A stretch of DNA of 64,000 nt, from assembly GCF_029844725.1 (NCBI RefSeq), contig NZ_JAOCKJ010000001.1, positions 434,001 through 498,000 on the forward strand, in the 5' to 3' direction. The notes under the pieces were generated by a model that saw only the letters and a list, made by a program, of their open reading frames with translations, made no database searches and was not told the origin of the DNA. Below are positions 1 through 7,714 of this stretch, piece by piece (within the stretch, counting starts at the first letter, position 1; the number at the start of each line of letters is the position of its first letter). The DNA comes from Pantoea sp. GD03673. Its GTDB lineage: Bacteria; Pseudomonadota; Gammaproteobacteria; Enterobacterales; Enterobacteriaceae. A program made the translations under genes and the position numbers.

Positions 1-261
1 CAGCATGCCCATCTGAACAGCATTGGTCGCGCGGAATACGTCTCCATTACCGATAACGAAGCGATGGACGCCTTTAAACAGCTGTGTCGCGCTGAAGGTA
101 TTATTCCGGCGCTGGAATCATCCCACGCACTGGCACACGCGCTGAAGATGATTCACGCTGAACCGGAAAAAGAGCAGTTGATTGTGGTCAACCTCTCTGG
201 CCGTGGCGACAAAGATATTTTCACCGTTCATGACATTCTGACCGCGCAGGGAGAAATCTGA
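1..261 (+). CDS. trpB: Tryptophan synthase beta chain, C-terminal part (cut by window edge)
   Basis: The last 86 codons of the beta subunit, which condenses indole with L-serine using pyridoxal phosphate in the cytoplasmic alpha2-beta2 tryptophan synthase. The frame is open from base 1 and contains the family's C-terminal stretch, including [11 protein letters not shown] and the glycine-rich SGRGDKD segment that closes over the cofactor phosphate. The TGA stop overlaps the ATG of trpA by one base (TGATG), so the two are translationally coupled as in the enterobacterial trp operon. The 5' part lies outside the window. The internal ATG at 64 is not a start. Identity is very secure from sequence and neighbour. 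Confidence 0.97.
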   Translation, partial: QHAHLNSIGRAEYVSITDNEAMDAFKQLCRAEGIIPALESSHALAHALKMIHAEPEKEQLIVVNLSGRGDKDIFTVHDILTAQGEI

Positions 262-1064
262 TGGAACGTTACAATCAACTGTTTACGCGGCTGTCAGCGA
301 ATAACGAAGGCGCTTTCGTTCCTTTCGTTACGCTGGGCGATCCCTCCCCTGAGCTTTCACTGCGCGTGATTGACGCCCTGGTCGAAGGTGGCGCGGATGC
401 ACTGGAGCTGGGTATTCCCTTCTCCGATCCTCTGGCGGATGGCCCGACCATTCAGAACGCGACGCTGCGCGCCTTTGCGGCAGGCACCAACACCAGTCAG
501 TGCTTTGAAATGCTGGCAACTATCCGCCGTAAATACCCGGATCTGCCCATTGGCCTGCTGATGTACGCCAATCTGGTCTTCACCAACGGCGTGGATGAGT
601 TCTATGCCCGTTGTGCTGAAGCAGGGGTGGATTCGGTGCTGGTAGCGGATGTGCCGATTGAGGAGTCCGCGCCCTTCCGTCAGGCTGCTCTGCGCCATGG
701 CGTAGCGCCTATCTTTATCTGTCCGCCTAATGCCAGTGATGATCTGCTGCGTGAGATCGCTTCCCATGGCCGGGGTTACACCTACCTGCTGTCACGCGCC
801 GGGGTCACCGGTGCTGAAAACCGCGCCAGCCTGCCGTTACAGCATCTGATCGACAAGCTGCGTGAATACCACGCGGCCCCTCCGCTGCAGGGCTTTGGCA
901 TCTCGGAGCCTGAACAGGTGAAGGAAGCGATTGCGGCCGGTGCAGCGGGTGCGATCTCCGGCTCTGCGATTGTCAGAATCATTGAAAAACACCATGCAGA
1001 GCCTGAGGTGATGCTGAGTGAACTGAAGAATTTCGTCAGCCGCCTCAAAGCCGCAAGCCGTTAA
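261..1064 (+). CDS. trpA: Tryptophan synthase alpha chain
   Basis: A 267-residue TIM-barrel subunit that cleaves indole-3-glycerol phosphate and passes indole to TrpB. The two catalytic acids are at the expected places: Glu49 in [10 protein letters not shown] and Asp60 in LADGP. The phosphate-binding GISEPEQV and [12 protein letters not shown] segments follow near the C terminus. Length matches the enterobacterial family (268 in E. coli). The start overlaps the trpB stop. It is the last gene of the trp operon and is followed directly by a strong hairpin terminator. Nothing unusual is visible. Confidence 0.98.
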   Translation: MERYNQLFTRLSANNEGAFVPFVTLGDPSPELSLRVIDALVEGGADALELGIPFSDPLADGPTIQNATLRAFAAGTNTSQCFEMLATIRRKYPDLPIGLLMYANLVFTNGVDEFYARCAEAGVDSVLVADVPIEESAPFRQAALRHGVAPIFICPPNASDDLLREIASHGRGYTYLLSRAGVTGAENRASLPLQHLIDKLREYHAAPPLQGFGISEPEQVKEAIAAGAAGAISGSAIVRIIEKHHAEPEVMLSELKNFVSRLKAASR

Positions 1065-1071
1065 TCCTGCC

Positions 1072-1119
1072 ATCATGCCTTATCACACGATAAGGCATGA
1101 TTTGTTTCCTTTTTTTTCA
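1072..1119 (+). terminator. Rho-independent terminator of the trp operon
   Basis: A perfect 13-bp stem (1072-1084 with 1089-1101), loop ACAC, then a T-rich run including eight consecutive Ts. It begins 8 bases after the trpA stop. Confidence 0.93.
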
Positions 1120-1213
1120 TTCCGCCATTTGCCCTTTTTGCAAAATCTGCACCACAATGACAATGCGCCGTTACGGTAACGTCGCATCCATTTTGTGACA
1201 GGGAGAGAAAGCA

Positions 1214-1528
1214 ATGAAATTTGTTAAGCTGCTGACAGGTGCTGTACTGGCGGGCGTGGTTGCGCTGACACTGAGCGCCTGTGCGCCAACCGCAACCAAA
1301 GAGGGAACCGGTGGCTACATTGATGACACCGTGGTGACCACAAAAGTTAAAGGTGAACTGCTGAAAGATGACTCGCTGAAATCGACTGAAATCAACGTAG
1401 AAACCTTTAAAGGTAAAGTTCAGCTGAGCGGTTTTGTTTCATCACCACAGATGGCGAATCGTGCCGTTCAGGTCACGCGCAGCGTGCCTGGCGTGAAGTC
1501 AGTCGTCAACAACATGCAGATCAAATAA
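1214..1528 (+). CDS. Small BON-domain lipoprotein
   Basis: A 104-residue protein with a lipoprotein signal peptide: basic MKFVK start, hydrophobic core and lipobox LSAC with the lipidated cysteine at residue 23. The next residue is Ala, not Asp, so outer-membrane sorting is expected. Residues about 35-104 form one BON domain (DTVVTTKVKGELLKDD, a central beta segment GKVQLSGFVSS, and the closing GVKSVVNNMQIK), the fold also seen in OsmY and DolP, which bind phospholipid. The upstream GGGAGAGAAAG is a good ribosome binding site. The gene stands alone between the trp terminator and ompW. The role is unknown; envelope stress or membrane integrity would be an inference from the family. OsmY itself is longer and has two BON domains. 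Confidence 0.8.
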   Translation: MKFVKLLTGAVLAGVVALTLSACAPTATKEGTGGYIDDTVVTTKVKGELLKDDSLKSTEINVETFKGKVQLSGFVSSPQMANRAVQVTRSVPGVKSVVNNMQIK

Positions 1529-1545
1529 CGTCTTAACAGACAAAT

Positions 1546-1573
1546 AAAGGCCGCTGATTCAGCGGCCTTTTTC
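1546..1573. terminator. Bidirectional terminator between the BON lipoprotein gene and ompW
   Basis: The 10-bp stem AAAGGCCGCT / AGCGGCCTTT around a five-base loop, with Ts following on the plus strand and the A run at its left giving a T-tract for the minus strand. It serves both convergent genes. Confidence 0.88.
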
Positions 1574-1576
1574 TCA

Positions 1577-2209
1577 TCAGAAACGGTAGCCCGCCCCGAA
1601 GAAGAAGACCCACGGGTCGATGCGCATATTAATGTTCTGCTGTTCACCACCCGCTTTAAATTTCACTTCCGTATCAATATCCATGTACCACACGGATGCA
1701 TTCAGCATCCAGTCGCGGTTAATCTGGTAATCCAGACCGACCTGGCCCGCCACACCCCAGGAATCCTTGACGCTGAGATCGGTCAGGCCTGCATCGCGCC
1801 CCGTCTGGTTGAAGTCAGCATTATAAAAGGTGGTGTAGTTGACACCCACGCCCACGTATGGACGCGCTTTACTTTTGCTGTCGAAGAAGTAGTACTGCGC
1901 CATCAGCGTTGGCGGTAACTGGCGCACCGTGGCCAGCGTGCCGGTCGGGCCAAGACCCACTTTGTGACGGAAAGGTGTGGCGGCCAGTAATTCAACACCA
2001 ATATTATCTGTGGCCATGTACGTGAAAGTCAGGCCCAGTTGCGTGTCGTTAGAGGCGCTTAACTCGCCCATTCCTAACACGTTATCGGAACCTTCGGTGG
2101 GCCGGACGGTGGCACTGCCGGCACGCATAAAGAAGTCGCCCGCTTCGTGGGCCATCGCCAGCTGGGGCAGAGCCAGGGCCAGCAGCATCGCGCATTTTGC
2201 CAGTTTCAT
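1577..2209 (-). CDS. ompW: Outer membrane protein OmpW
   Basis: A 210-residue eight-stranded outer-membrane beta-barrel of the OmpW family, a small channel for hydrophobic molecules. Visible are a signal peptide ending at AMA-HEAGDF, the family start HEAGDFFMRAGSATVRP, the LGLTFTYMATDNIGVELLAATPF strand pair, YVGVGVNY and the terminal aromatic FFGAGYRF needed for barrel assembly. An open frame extends two codons further to a GTG, but AGGAG abuts that GTG and is correctly spaced for the ATG at 2209, so the ATG is preferred. An FNR-type site lies about 130 bases upstream, fitting the oxygen-dependent regulation known for E. coli ompW. The order ompW-yciC-yciB-yciA-tonB is as in E. coli. Confidence 0.95.
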   Translation of the reverse strand: MKLAKCAMLLALALPQLAMAHEAGDFFMRAGSATVRPTEGSDNVLGMGELSASNDTQLGLTFTYMATDNIGVELLAATPFRHKVGLGPTGTLATVRQLPPTLMAQYYFFDSKSKARPYVGVGVNYTTFYNADFNQTGRDAGLTDLSVKDSWGVAGQVGLDYQINRDWMLNASVWYMDIDTEVKFKAGGEQQNINMRIDPWVFFFGAGYRF

Positions 2210-2333
2210 TATCACTCCTTTGCTTAATATTGATGTCGCGAATGAAATCGTTTTTTTGCTGGCAATTATTTAACGTGATTTACAGAAAATTGCACTCAGT
2301 AACCCTGAGATAAATTGCTTAAAAAACAATGGA

Positions 2334-2347
2334 TTGATTTAGATCAA
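2334..2347. promoter_or_regulatory. Candidate FNR box upstream of ompW
   Basis: TTGAT-TTAG-ATCAA is an exact match to the FNR consensus TTGAT-N4-ATCAA. It lies between the divergent ompW (131 bases from its ATG) and the YkgJ-like gene (about 122 bases from its start), so it could act on either. FNR control of ompW is established in E. coli; binding here is inferred. Confidence 0.75.
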
Positions 2348-2462
2348 TTTCAACGCTTTCACCACCGCGCAAATTCTCCTTGCTGAATAATTCTGGCAGC
2401 TCTATTTTGCTTATCTTCATTGTTGATTTTGGTTCGATGCCCTGGGAGGGGCGGGTGATCAA

Positions 2463-2879
2463 ATGAGTGAAATATCTAACCCTTGTGTCAGCTGCGGCGC
2501 GTGCTGCGCCCATTTCCGCGTGTCCTTTTACTGGGCTGAAGCCGATGATGCGGGCGGCCTTGTCCCCACTGAATTAACGGAGCCGTTAAGCCTGTTAATG
2601 CGCAATATGCGGGGTACAAACGATCGCACGCCCCGCTGCGTAGCCCTGCAGGGTGAACCCGGTGGCTGTGTCTCCTGCGGGATTTATGAACAACGTCCGA
2701 CGCCCTGTCGGGAGTTTTCAATGTCGGGTGAAGCCGGTATCCACAATGAAGCGTGCGATCGCGCACGTGCGCGTTACGGTCTTCCCCCCCTTTTTTCACC
2801 CTCTTTACCTGACATGACAGAAAGTTATGCCATTGCGGGTGCCCGCGAGCTGCCAGAACATGTACAATCGCCGGGTTAA
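2463..2879 (+). CDS. YkgJ-family cysteine-cluster protein
   Basis: A 138-residue cytoplasmic protein with the signature of the zinc/iron-chelating YkgJ family (CxxCxxCC type): CVSCGACC at residues 8-15, then a second set [23 protein letters not shown] including the [11 protein letters not shown] motif around residue 80. The family is presumed to bind a metal ion; its reaction is unknown. There is no signal peptide. The GGGAGGGG upstream may serve as the ribosome binding site. The gene is divergent from ompW and 27 bases ahead of yciC, so it may be co-transcribed with yciC; it is not part of the E. coli ompW-yciC interval. The family call is good, the function open. Confidence 0.82.
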   Translation: MSEISNPCVSCGACCAHFRVSFYWAEADDAGGLVPTELTEPLSLLMRNMRGTNDRTPRCVALQGEPGGCVSCGIYEQRPTPCREFSMSGEAGIHNEACDRARARYGLPPLFSPSLPDMTESYAIAGARELPEHVQSPG

Positions 2880-2906
2880 TTAACCCGGTTCCTCCAAGGA
2901 GAGTAC

Positions 2907-3641
2907 ATGTCTATCACGGCAAGCTCGTTATACCGTGACACAGGAAATTTTGCGCGCCATCAACTGGCTACGGTGCTGTTGATGTCGCTGCTGGCTGCTT
3001 TCGTCACCGTCATGCTGGTGCATGTGCTGACGCCAGGTGCCGACCAGATGGCCATCCTGCAGCAGGGCGACGACAGCGCCAGTTCGCTGTTTGAGATGGT
3101 GCAGAATATGTCACCGGAACAGCAGCAGGTGCTGCTGCGCGCCTCGGCGGCCAGCACTTTTGCTGCGCTGATGGGAAATACCCTGCTGCTTGGCGGCATG
3201 CTTTATCTGATTCCCATGGTCTCTTCCGGCCAGCGAGTGAGTGCATTGCGGGCCATTGGCGCATCAGCACCGCTGCTGCCGAAGCTGCTGCTGCTCACCT
3301 TCCTGATGACACTGGTCGCGCAGCTGGGCTTTATGGTGCTGGTGGTGCCAGGCATTCTGCTGACCATTCTGCTGTCGCTGGCACCCGTAATGGTGGCCAG
3401 TGAGAAGATGGGTGTCTTTGCTGCTATGCGCGCCAGCATGCGGATGGCGTGGAAGAATGTCAGGCTGATCGCCCCCGCCATTCTGCTCTGGCTGCTGGCT
3501 AAAGTCATTGTGATGCTCTTTTTCTCATCGCTGACGGTGTTACCACTCAATGTCTCGTCGGTGATTTTTACCGCAGCAGGCAACGTGGTTTCAGCCATGT
3601 TGATTATCTATCTCTATCGGCTCTATATGCTGTTACGTTGA
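2907..3641 (+). CDS. yciC: YciC, UPF0259 inner-membrane protein
   Basis: A 244-residue polytopic membrane protein. About six hydrophobic segments are visible, beginning with [20 protein letters not shown] and ending with [18 protein letters not shown] polar insert around residues 48-70 contains [15 protein letters not shown]. It matches the UPF0259 family in length and sequence. An AAGGAGAG ribosome binding site precedes the ATG. It is the first of the yciC-yciB-yciA run seen in enterobacteria. The biochemical role is unknown; an envelope function is inferred only from location in the membrane and neighbours. Confidence 0.92.
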   Translation: MSITASSLYRDTGNFARHQLATVLLMSLLAAFVTVMLVHVLTPGADQMAILQQGDDSASSLFEMVQNMSPEQQQVLLRASAASTFAALMGNTLLLGGMLYLIPMVSSGQRVSALRAIGASAPLLPKLLLLTFLMTLVAQLGFMVLVVPGILLTILLSLAPVMVASEKMGVFAAMRASMRMAWKNVRLIAPAILLWLLAKVIVMLFFSSLTVLPLNVSSVIFTAAGNVVSAMLIIYLYRLYMLLR

Positions 3642-3692
3642 TTGACGATGTGCCTTCGGGCACATTCGCAGCCAACTCTGAATGGAAAAACT

Positions 3693-4232
3693 ATGAAGCA
3701 GCTACTCGACTTTCTTCCCCTGGTGGTTTTTTTCATCTTCTACAAGCTTTATGACATTTTTGTCGCCTCTGGCGCACTGATTGTTGCCACCGGCCTGGCT
3801 CTGGTTGTCAGCTGGGTGCTCTACCGTAAGCTGGAAAAGATGACGATTTTCACCTTTGTGCTGGTGGCCGTTTTTGGCACCCTGACGCTGGTGTTCCACA
3901 ACGATGAGTTTATTAAGTGGAAAGTCACCGTTATCTACAGCCTGTTCGCCGCAGCCCTGCTTTACAGCCAGTGGTTTATGCAGCAGACCCTCATTCAGCG
4001 CATGCTGGGAAAAGAGCTGCAGCTGCCTGACGCGGTCTGGCGTCGGCTGAACATCGCCTGGGCGCTGTTCTTCCTCATCTGCGGCCTGGTGAACATCTAT
4101 GTGGCGTTTTGGTTATCTCAGGCGTTTTGGGTTAACTTTAAAGTGTTCGGTCTTTCCGGTCTGACCTTACTGTTTACGCTGCTCAGCGGGCTTTACATCT
4201 GGCGTCAGATGCCGCAGCAGGAACAAAAATAA
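3693..4232 (+). CDS. yciB: YciB, inner membrane-spanning septation protein
   Basis: A 179-residue protein with five hydrophobic segments, identical in length to E. coli YciB. YciB and its homologue IspZ/IspA of Shigella interact with cell elongation and division proteins. The open frame extends to 3642, but the family's first residues [18 protein letters not shown] begin at the ATG at 3693, so that start is chosen. A short hairpin (TGTGCC-TTCG-GGCACA, near 3650-3665) separates it from yciC. It is followed at once by a terminator. Confidence 0.95.
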   Translation: MKQLLDFLPLVVFFIFYKLYDIFVASGALIVATGLALVVSWVLYRKLEKMTIFTFVLVAVFGTLTLVFHNDEFIKWKVTVIYSLFAAALLYSQWFMQQTLIQRMLGKELQLPDAVWRRLNIAWALFFLICGLVNIYVAFWLSQAFWVNFKVFGLSGLTLLFTLLSGLYIWRQMPQQEQK

Positions 4233-4238
4233 TCACTC

Positions 4239-4263
4239 TGCCCGGTACGCCGGGCATTTTTTT
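4239..4263 (+). terminator. Terminator between yciB and yciA
   Basis: Stem TGCCCGG / CCGGGCA with a TACG tetraloop followed by seven Ts, starting 6 bases after the yciB stop. yciA therefore probably depends on read-through or its own promoter. Confidence 0.88.
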
Positions 4264-4292
4264 AGCATTCATCTGCATAAGAAGTGGAAGCA

Positions 4293-4715
4293 ATGGGCGA
4301 AAAACATAAATTGCCGCAAGGCGAAATGGTGCTGCGTACGCTCGCCATGCCGGCAGATACCAACGCCAATGGCGATATTTTTGGCGGCTGGCTGATGTCA
4401 CAGATGGATATGGGCGGCGCTATCCTGGCGAAAGAGATCGCTGAAGGGCGCGTGGTGACGGTGCGCGTTGACGGTATGTCATTTATGAAACCCGTCGCGG
4501 TAGGCGATGTGGTGAGCTGCCATGCGAGCTGTATCCGTACCGGTAACAGCTCCATGACCATTAACGTGGAAGTGTGGATCAAAAAAGTGTCGTCTGAACC
4601 CATCGGACAGACCTACTGTGCCACAGAGGCGGTCTTCATCTATGTGGCGGTCGACAGCGCGGGTAATTCACGTCCCCTGCCAGCCGGTCGCGCTAATCAG
4701 CAACCCGGCAAATAA
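4293..4715 (+). CDS. yciA: Acyl-CoA thioester hydrolase YciA
   Basis: A 140-residue hotdog-fold thioesterase that hydrolyses a broad range of acyl-CoAs in the cytoplasm. The family core is clear: LRTLAMPADTNANGDIFGGWL containing the catalytic Asp, then DMGGAILAKEIA, VRVDGMSFMKPVAVGDVV and EALFxYVAVD-like ATEAVFIYVAVD. A GTG at 4284 would add three residues, but the ATG at 4293 aligns with the E. coli start region. It lies convergent to tonB with a long hairpin between them. In E. coli the gene is in the same place. Confidence 0.95.
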   Translation: MGEKHKLPQGEMVLRTLAMPADTNANGDIFGGWLMSQMDMGGAILAKEIAEGRVVTVRVDGMSFMKPVAVGDVVSCHASCIRTGNSSMTINVEVWIKKVSSEPIGQTYCATEAVFIYVAVDSAGNSRPLPAGRANQQPGK

Positions 4716-4719
4716 GTGA

Positions 4720-4746
4720 CGGGTCAGGCGGCTTTTGCCTGACCCG
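4720..4746. terminator. Hairpin between convergent yciA and tonB
   Basis: A perfect 10-bp stem CGGGTCAGGC / GCCTGACCCG with a seven-base loop. A T-tract is poor on both sides, so termination efficiency is uncertain. Confidence 0.6.
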
Positions 4747-4751
4747 ACGCC

Positions 4752-5495
4752 TTATTCAATGCGGGCACCACCATTGATTTTAAAGACGATATTCATGGTC
4801 AGCCCCTGTCCTGGCCGCCCGCTCTGATAGCGCCACTGTTTCATCGCCTGCTTTACTTCCCGCTCAAACATATTGCGCGGTTCAGCAGAAATAATCTGGA
4901 TGTTATCCACCCGGCCGTCGCTATCTACATCAAACTTCACCCTTACCCGACCTTCTACCCGCAATGCATAAGCACGCTGAGGATAGCCGGGCTTGCTGAC
5001 ACTCAGTGCCTTAGGGCCGTTCGATGCCGACGAGGTGGGAGCCGGTGTGGCTTTCGGTGCCGTAGCAGGTTTGCTCTGGGTCGCCGGTGCCGTCTGCTTA
5101 AACGGGCTGGCCGCCGGTTTGCTCTCGTGACGCGGCTTCACTTCACGTTTTGGCTGCTCCCGTTTGTGCTCCGGTTTGGGCTTTGGCTTCGGCTCAGGTT
5201 TCGGAATGGGGACCGGCTCCGCTTTTGGCGGTTCTGGCACTGGCTGAGGTTCCGGCTCCGGTTCAGGCTGCGGTTCGGGTTGTGGCGCAGGCGGTTCGGC
5301 GATAGCCGGTGCAGGCTCAGGCTGGACTTCAGGCGCGACCATCGTAACGCTGATGGGCTGCGATGCTTTGGGTACCTCAACCACCTGCTGGAATGAAGCA
5401 TAGAGAATTCCGGCAATCACGGCCCCATGCAGCGCTACAGACAACAACATGGAGACAGGCGTGCGTTTAGGTAATGGCATAGTCAGCGTAGTCAT
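4752..5495 (-). CDS. tonB: TonB energy-transducing protein
   Basis: A 247-residue periplasm-spanning protein that couples the ExbBD proton motor to outer-membrane transporters for iron siderophores and vitamin B12. The N-terminal anchor LLSVALHGAVIAGILYASF holds the conserved Ser and His. The middle is a long Pro-Glu then Pro-Lys region (EPQPEPEPEP and KPEPKPKPKPEH). The C-terminal domain begins near LSVSKPGYPQRAYALRVEG and contains VKFDVDSDGRVDNIQI and MKQWRYQSG. An open frame reaches 5567, but the ATG at 5495 (MTTLTMPLPKR) matches the family N terminus. A Fur-like site lies upstream. It is a little longer than E. coli TonB (239). Confidence 0.96.
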   Translation of the reverse strand: MTTLTMPLPKRTPVSMLLSVALHGAVIAGILYASFQQVVEVPKASQPISVTMVAPEVQPEPAPAIAEPPAPQPEPQPEPEPEPQPVPEPPKAEPVPIPKPEPKPKPKPEHKREQPKREVKPRHESKPAASPFKQTAPATQSKPATAPKATPAPTSSASNGPKALSVSKPGYPQRAYALRVEGRVRVKFDVDSDGRVDNIQIISAEPRNMFEREVKQAMKQWRYQSGRPGQGLTMNIVFKINGGARIE

Positions 5496-5533
5496 AACAG
5501 TCGCAGTGATTGAATTGAGCAGCGATTTTAAAT

Positions 5534-5552
5534 GCAAATAGCAATCAGTTTC
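5534..5552 (-). promoter_or_regulatory. Candidate Fur box upstream of tonB
   Basis: Read on the plus strand, this 19-mer matches the Fur consensus at about 12 of 19 positions, including AATCA in the core. The surrounding minus-strand sequence (GATTGCTATTTGCATTTAAA) resembles the remembered E. coli tonB promoter. Iron repression of tonB is established in E. coli; the site here is inferred. Confidence 0.5.
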
Positions 5553-5692
5553 AATAACTCCCACCACCCGGCCTGAAGAAAACCGCTTTTTAGCCCATTA
5601 TGCTGAGCCATTGGCCGCCCACAGGTTTCGTTTGCACTCTGATCGTCAATCCCTTAACGTGTTGCAAAATTCTGATAACCAGGAGTTCCTTA

Positions 5693-5989
5693 GTGCTTTA
5701 CGTCATTTATGCAGAAGATACTGCAGAGTCACTGGAAAAACGTAACGCCGTGCGCCCTGCCCACCTGGCGCGGCTCAAACTGCTGCAGGAAGAGGGACGC
5801 CTGATCATTGCGGGCCCGATGCCTGCTGTCGACAGTAACGACCCCGGCGTGGCTGGCTTTACCGGCTCAACCGTCATTGCTGAATTCCCGTCACTGGAAG
5901 CTGCGCAATCCTGGGCACAGGATGACCCTTACTTTGCGGCGGGCGTCTATAAACAGGTTTCGGTTAAGCCGTTTAAACGCGTCTTCTGA
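5693..5989 (+). CDS. yciI: YciI family protein
   Basis: A 98-residue dimeric alpha/beta barrel-type protein, same length as E. coli YciI. Conserved features are [16 protein letters not shown], the [12 protein letters not shown] helix, [20 protein letters not shown] and [10 protein letters not shown]. The putative catalytic His is in RPAHL. The start is GTG at 5693: AGGAG at 5681-5685 is correctly spaced and the E. coli protein starts at the equivalent residue, while no ATG is available. The exact reaction is unknown; homology to muconolactone isomerases is only structural. It is divergent from tonB, as in E. coli. Confidence 0.94.
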   Translation: MLYVIYAEDTAESLEKRNAVRPAHLARLKLLQEEGRLIIAGPMPAVDSNDPGVAGFTGSTVIAEFPSLEAAQSWAQDDPYFAAGVYKQVSVKPFKRVF

Positions 5990-6009
5990 TAAGATATTTG
6001 CAGTCAAAA

Positions 6010-6042
6010 TGGCTTCTGTGCCGGGCACAGAAGCCATTTTTG
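6010..6042 (+). terminator. Terminator after yciI
   Basis: A 12-bp perfect stem TGGCTTCTGTGC / GCACAGAAGCCA followed by five Ts, then GTTTT. It lies between yciI and the small membrane protein gene at 6066. Confidence 0.9.
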
Positions 6043-6065
6043 TTTTAAATATTCAGCGAGGAAAG

Positions 6066-6251
6066 ATGCAGATAATTATTCTGGGGCTACTGGCGATTAT
6101 CGCTCTGTTGATCGGCAGCGCGCTCACGCTCTGGCGAACAAAGGGCTGGCGTAACAAAAAGCAGTGGATTGTGATGCTGATTGTGCTGGCAGCCGCACTG
6201 CAACTGGTGAACGTGACGCTGATGATGACATCACAGCGTCTTTCGGGTTAG
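6066..6251 (+). CDS. Small two-segment membrane protein, not recognised
   Basis: A 61-residue ORF: MQIIILGLLAIIALLIGSAL is one membrane span, a basic linker WRTKGWRNKKQW follows, and IVMLIVLAAALQLVNVTLMM is a second, giving a helical hairpin with both ends probably outside and the positive loop in the cytoplasm. GAGGAAAG gives a good ribosome binding site 5 bases before the ATG. It follows a terminator, so it needs its own promoter or read-through. A longer frame starting at 5808 overlaps yciI and is rejected. No family recognised; the coding call rests on the ribosome binding site and the plausible hairpin topology. Confidence 0.6.
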   Translation: MQIIILGLLAIIALLIGSALTLWRTKGWRNKKQWIVMLIVLAAALQLVNVTLMMTSQRLSG

Positions 6252-6444
6252 TCATTCACAGCAGGTTAGTGCGACAGCAGCCTAAATGACCGCTGCGAAA
6301 ACGAGGCTCTCTGCCCTGCATTACCCCGCTTGCCCGCGAACTTCCATCTTTAACCGCTGTGGAGCTTAATCTGACTCAGCGGGCCTGTCCATGCAGTGAA
6401 CCCGCTTCGGCCAGCCCGCCACTCACTGGCAGAGTGGCGTTGAA

Positions 6445-6687
6445 TTAACCCCTGTCCAGAATCAGACCAATCAGCGCATGATAATGCTGCTCTTCTTCCG
6501 GGCTGGTAACGTGCTGTAAACGACTGATGAGTTTCGAGCAGATCGCTTTACGATTCAGACTGCGACCTGAACGGATGATCTCCGACACCACCGATCCCAG
6601 GATTGCCTGTTGAGAAGGCTGCGCAGCACTGTGTAAGTAAGCGGAGATATCAGATACTGAAGCGGGAATACGAACGTTAGTTTGCAT
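6445..6687 (-). CDS. YmgB/AriR/YcgZ-type biofilm connector protein
   Basis: An 80-residue helical protein with the pattern of the YcgZ/YmgA/AriR family: a variable N terminus with SDISAYLHSA, then QAILGSVVSEIIRSGRSLNRK, AICSKLISRLQHV, and the closing YHALIGLILDRG. In E. coli these small proteins act on the Rcs phosphorelay and are released from the MerR-type repressor BluR by blue light or cold; they reduce curli and raise colanic acid. Supporting the call, the promoter carries TGTACA pairs of the kind bound by BluR/MlrA-type regulators. The ribosome binding site AAGAGGGTCG precedes the ATG. Only one family member is present here, not the three-gene E. coli cluster. Which paralogue it corresponds to cannot be decided. 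Confidence 0.75.
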   Translation of the reverse strand: MQTNVRIPASVSDISAYLHSAAQPSQQAILGSVVSEIIRSGRSLNRKAICSKLISRLQHVTSPEEEQHYHALIGLILDRG

Positions 6688-6731
6688 GGTCGACCCTCTT
6701 AGGATTCATTTAAAGTTCTAACCGATGCGGT

Positions 6732-6768
6732 AAAGTTATACAACAACGCCTTAGTTGTACAGATATTT
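6732..6768. promoter_or_regulatory. Candidate MerR-family (BluR/MlrA-type) operator of the AriR-like gene
   Basis: AAAGTTATACA, 13 bases, then TGTACAGATATTT. This resembles the reported MlrA site AAAATTGTACA-N12-TGTACAATTTT, with one extra spacer base, and the 19-20 bp spacing is typical of MerR operators. It lies about 45 bases upstream of the AriR-like start. Confidence 0.55.
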
Positions 6769-6838
6769 AACCCAAAAGATCGCCCCGCCTGCTGATAAAA
6801 CCAATAAATCATTAAAATTCAATCACCTGAATAAATGT

Positions 6839-6872
6839 AAAGTTGTACAAGTTTAACGTCAGCGGTTGTACA
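6839..6872. promoter_or_regulatory. Second TGTACA pair in the same intergenic region
   Basis: AAAGTTGTACAA (6839-6850) and GTTGTACA (6865-6872), start-to-start distance 23 bases between the TGTACA cores. The region 6688-7000 is otherwise AT-rich with no further coding signal; these four related motifs are its main content. The pair sits nearer the divergent ORF at 7001. Confidence 0.45.
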
Positions 6873-7000
6873 CCCCATTAGCTGAGCCTTCAGAAGGCCT
6901 GTTGAGCGAAAAAATTGATCTCTTCATCATTTTTTTAGCTGTGAAGAGGAATTATCTGACAGAGCTGTCTACATTTAGCTCTTGTGAGTTTACCCTCTGA

Positions 7001-7348
7001 ATGGATGCACAGCGCAATCGCGGGCAAATTATGAATAAAACGTATCCCGGCCAGACCCTGACATTGCTGGACCCACTGTTATCCCGGATCGTGGCGATTT
7101 TTGATCCGAAAATCGAAGTTATGAGTGGTTACCCTGCAAACTGCTCTTCGTGGCTGACAATCTATTACCAGCGTAAATCGGGCAAATGGTCTTACGAATG
7201 GTACGATCGCGCGGGTTATCGCAGACCCACGGCGCTGGGCAACCCGATGGAGTGCCTGATGCAGGAAGTCAGCGACCGGGGTGCGTCGCGTCAGGAGCAC
7301 GCTTTGGCGCGACGGGTCATGGCAGAACGGGGATTTTTTGAGGCCTGA
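7001..7348 (+). CDS. Hypothetical protein, not recognised
   Basis: A 115-residue soluble ORF. Two starts are possible: ATG at 7001 or ATG at 7031 (MNKTYPGQTLTLLDPLL); neither has a strong ribosome binding site, and the second may be the true one. The middle is rich in aromatic residues (SSWLTIYYQRKSGKWSYEWYDRAGYRRP), followed by a charged helical tail ending in ARRVMAERGFFEA. No membrane span, signal peptide or known motif was seen. It is divergent from the AriR-like gene, sharing the TGTACA-motif region, so common regulation is possible. It is moderately GC-rich like its neighbours, giving no sign of recent transfer. Confidence 0.6.
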   Translation: MDAQRNRGQIMNKTYPGQTLTLLDPLLSRIVAIFDPKIEVMSGYPANCSSWLTIYYQRKSGKWSYEWYDRAGYRRPTALGNPMECLMQEVSDRGASRQEHALARRVMAERGFFEA

Positions 7349-7370
7349 ACAGGGCGGCTCCCGGTAAGAC

Positions 7371-7544
7371 CTAGACTAACTGCGTAATAAACAGGATTGA
7401 GCGACGCTGCTGCTGCGCCAGCTGATGGCGGATGCAGTGAATACGCTTGTAACGCCGTGACTGCCCTTCCAGCCAGCGGGAGCGGCGGCGATGCACCTGA
7501 CGTAACATTCTCCAGCGCGCCACTTCATTTCTGCTTCGTTTCAT
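7371..7544 (-). CDS. yciY: YciY, small basic protein
   Basis: A 57-residue very basic protein with MKRSRNEVARWRMLRQ, RRRSRWLEGQSRR and a hydrophobic C-terminal stretch RRSILFITQLV. It matches E. coli YciY in length and position, upstream of and divergent from clsA. The frame continues 15 codons further upstream, but the ATG at 7544 gives the conserved start MKRSR and has GAGGAAGTG before it. Function is unknown. Confidence 0.85.
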   Translation of the reverse strand: MKRSRNEVARWRMLRQVHRRRSRWLEGQSRRYKRIHCIRHQLAQQQRRSILFITQLV

Positions 7545-7714
7545 CACTTCCTCTCTGGCTTCATACAGGCAAGACATACGCGAGGGCATTATAGAGATCT
7601 CTGCCGTAATGCCAAATCAGATCTCTCATCGAACCTGTCCGGGATAAAGGGTTTCGTTAGCGGTGATCTGCACGTAAACTTGCCAGACGAAAGCGCGAAC
7701 GGGACGTCCACTTT

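Noticed and set aside
357..767. 136-codon minus-strand ORF
   Set aside because: Antisense to trpA, which has all catalytic residues.
5127..5396. Plus-strand ORF rich in Arg, Leu and Phe
   Set aside because: Shadow of the Pro-Glu/Pro-Lys repeat region of tonB read on the opposite strand.
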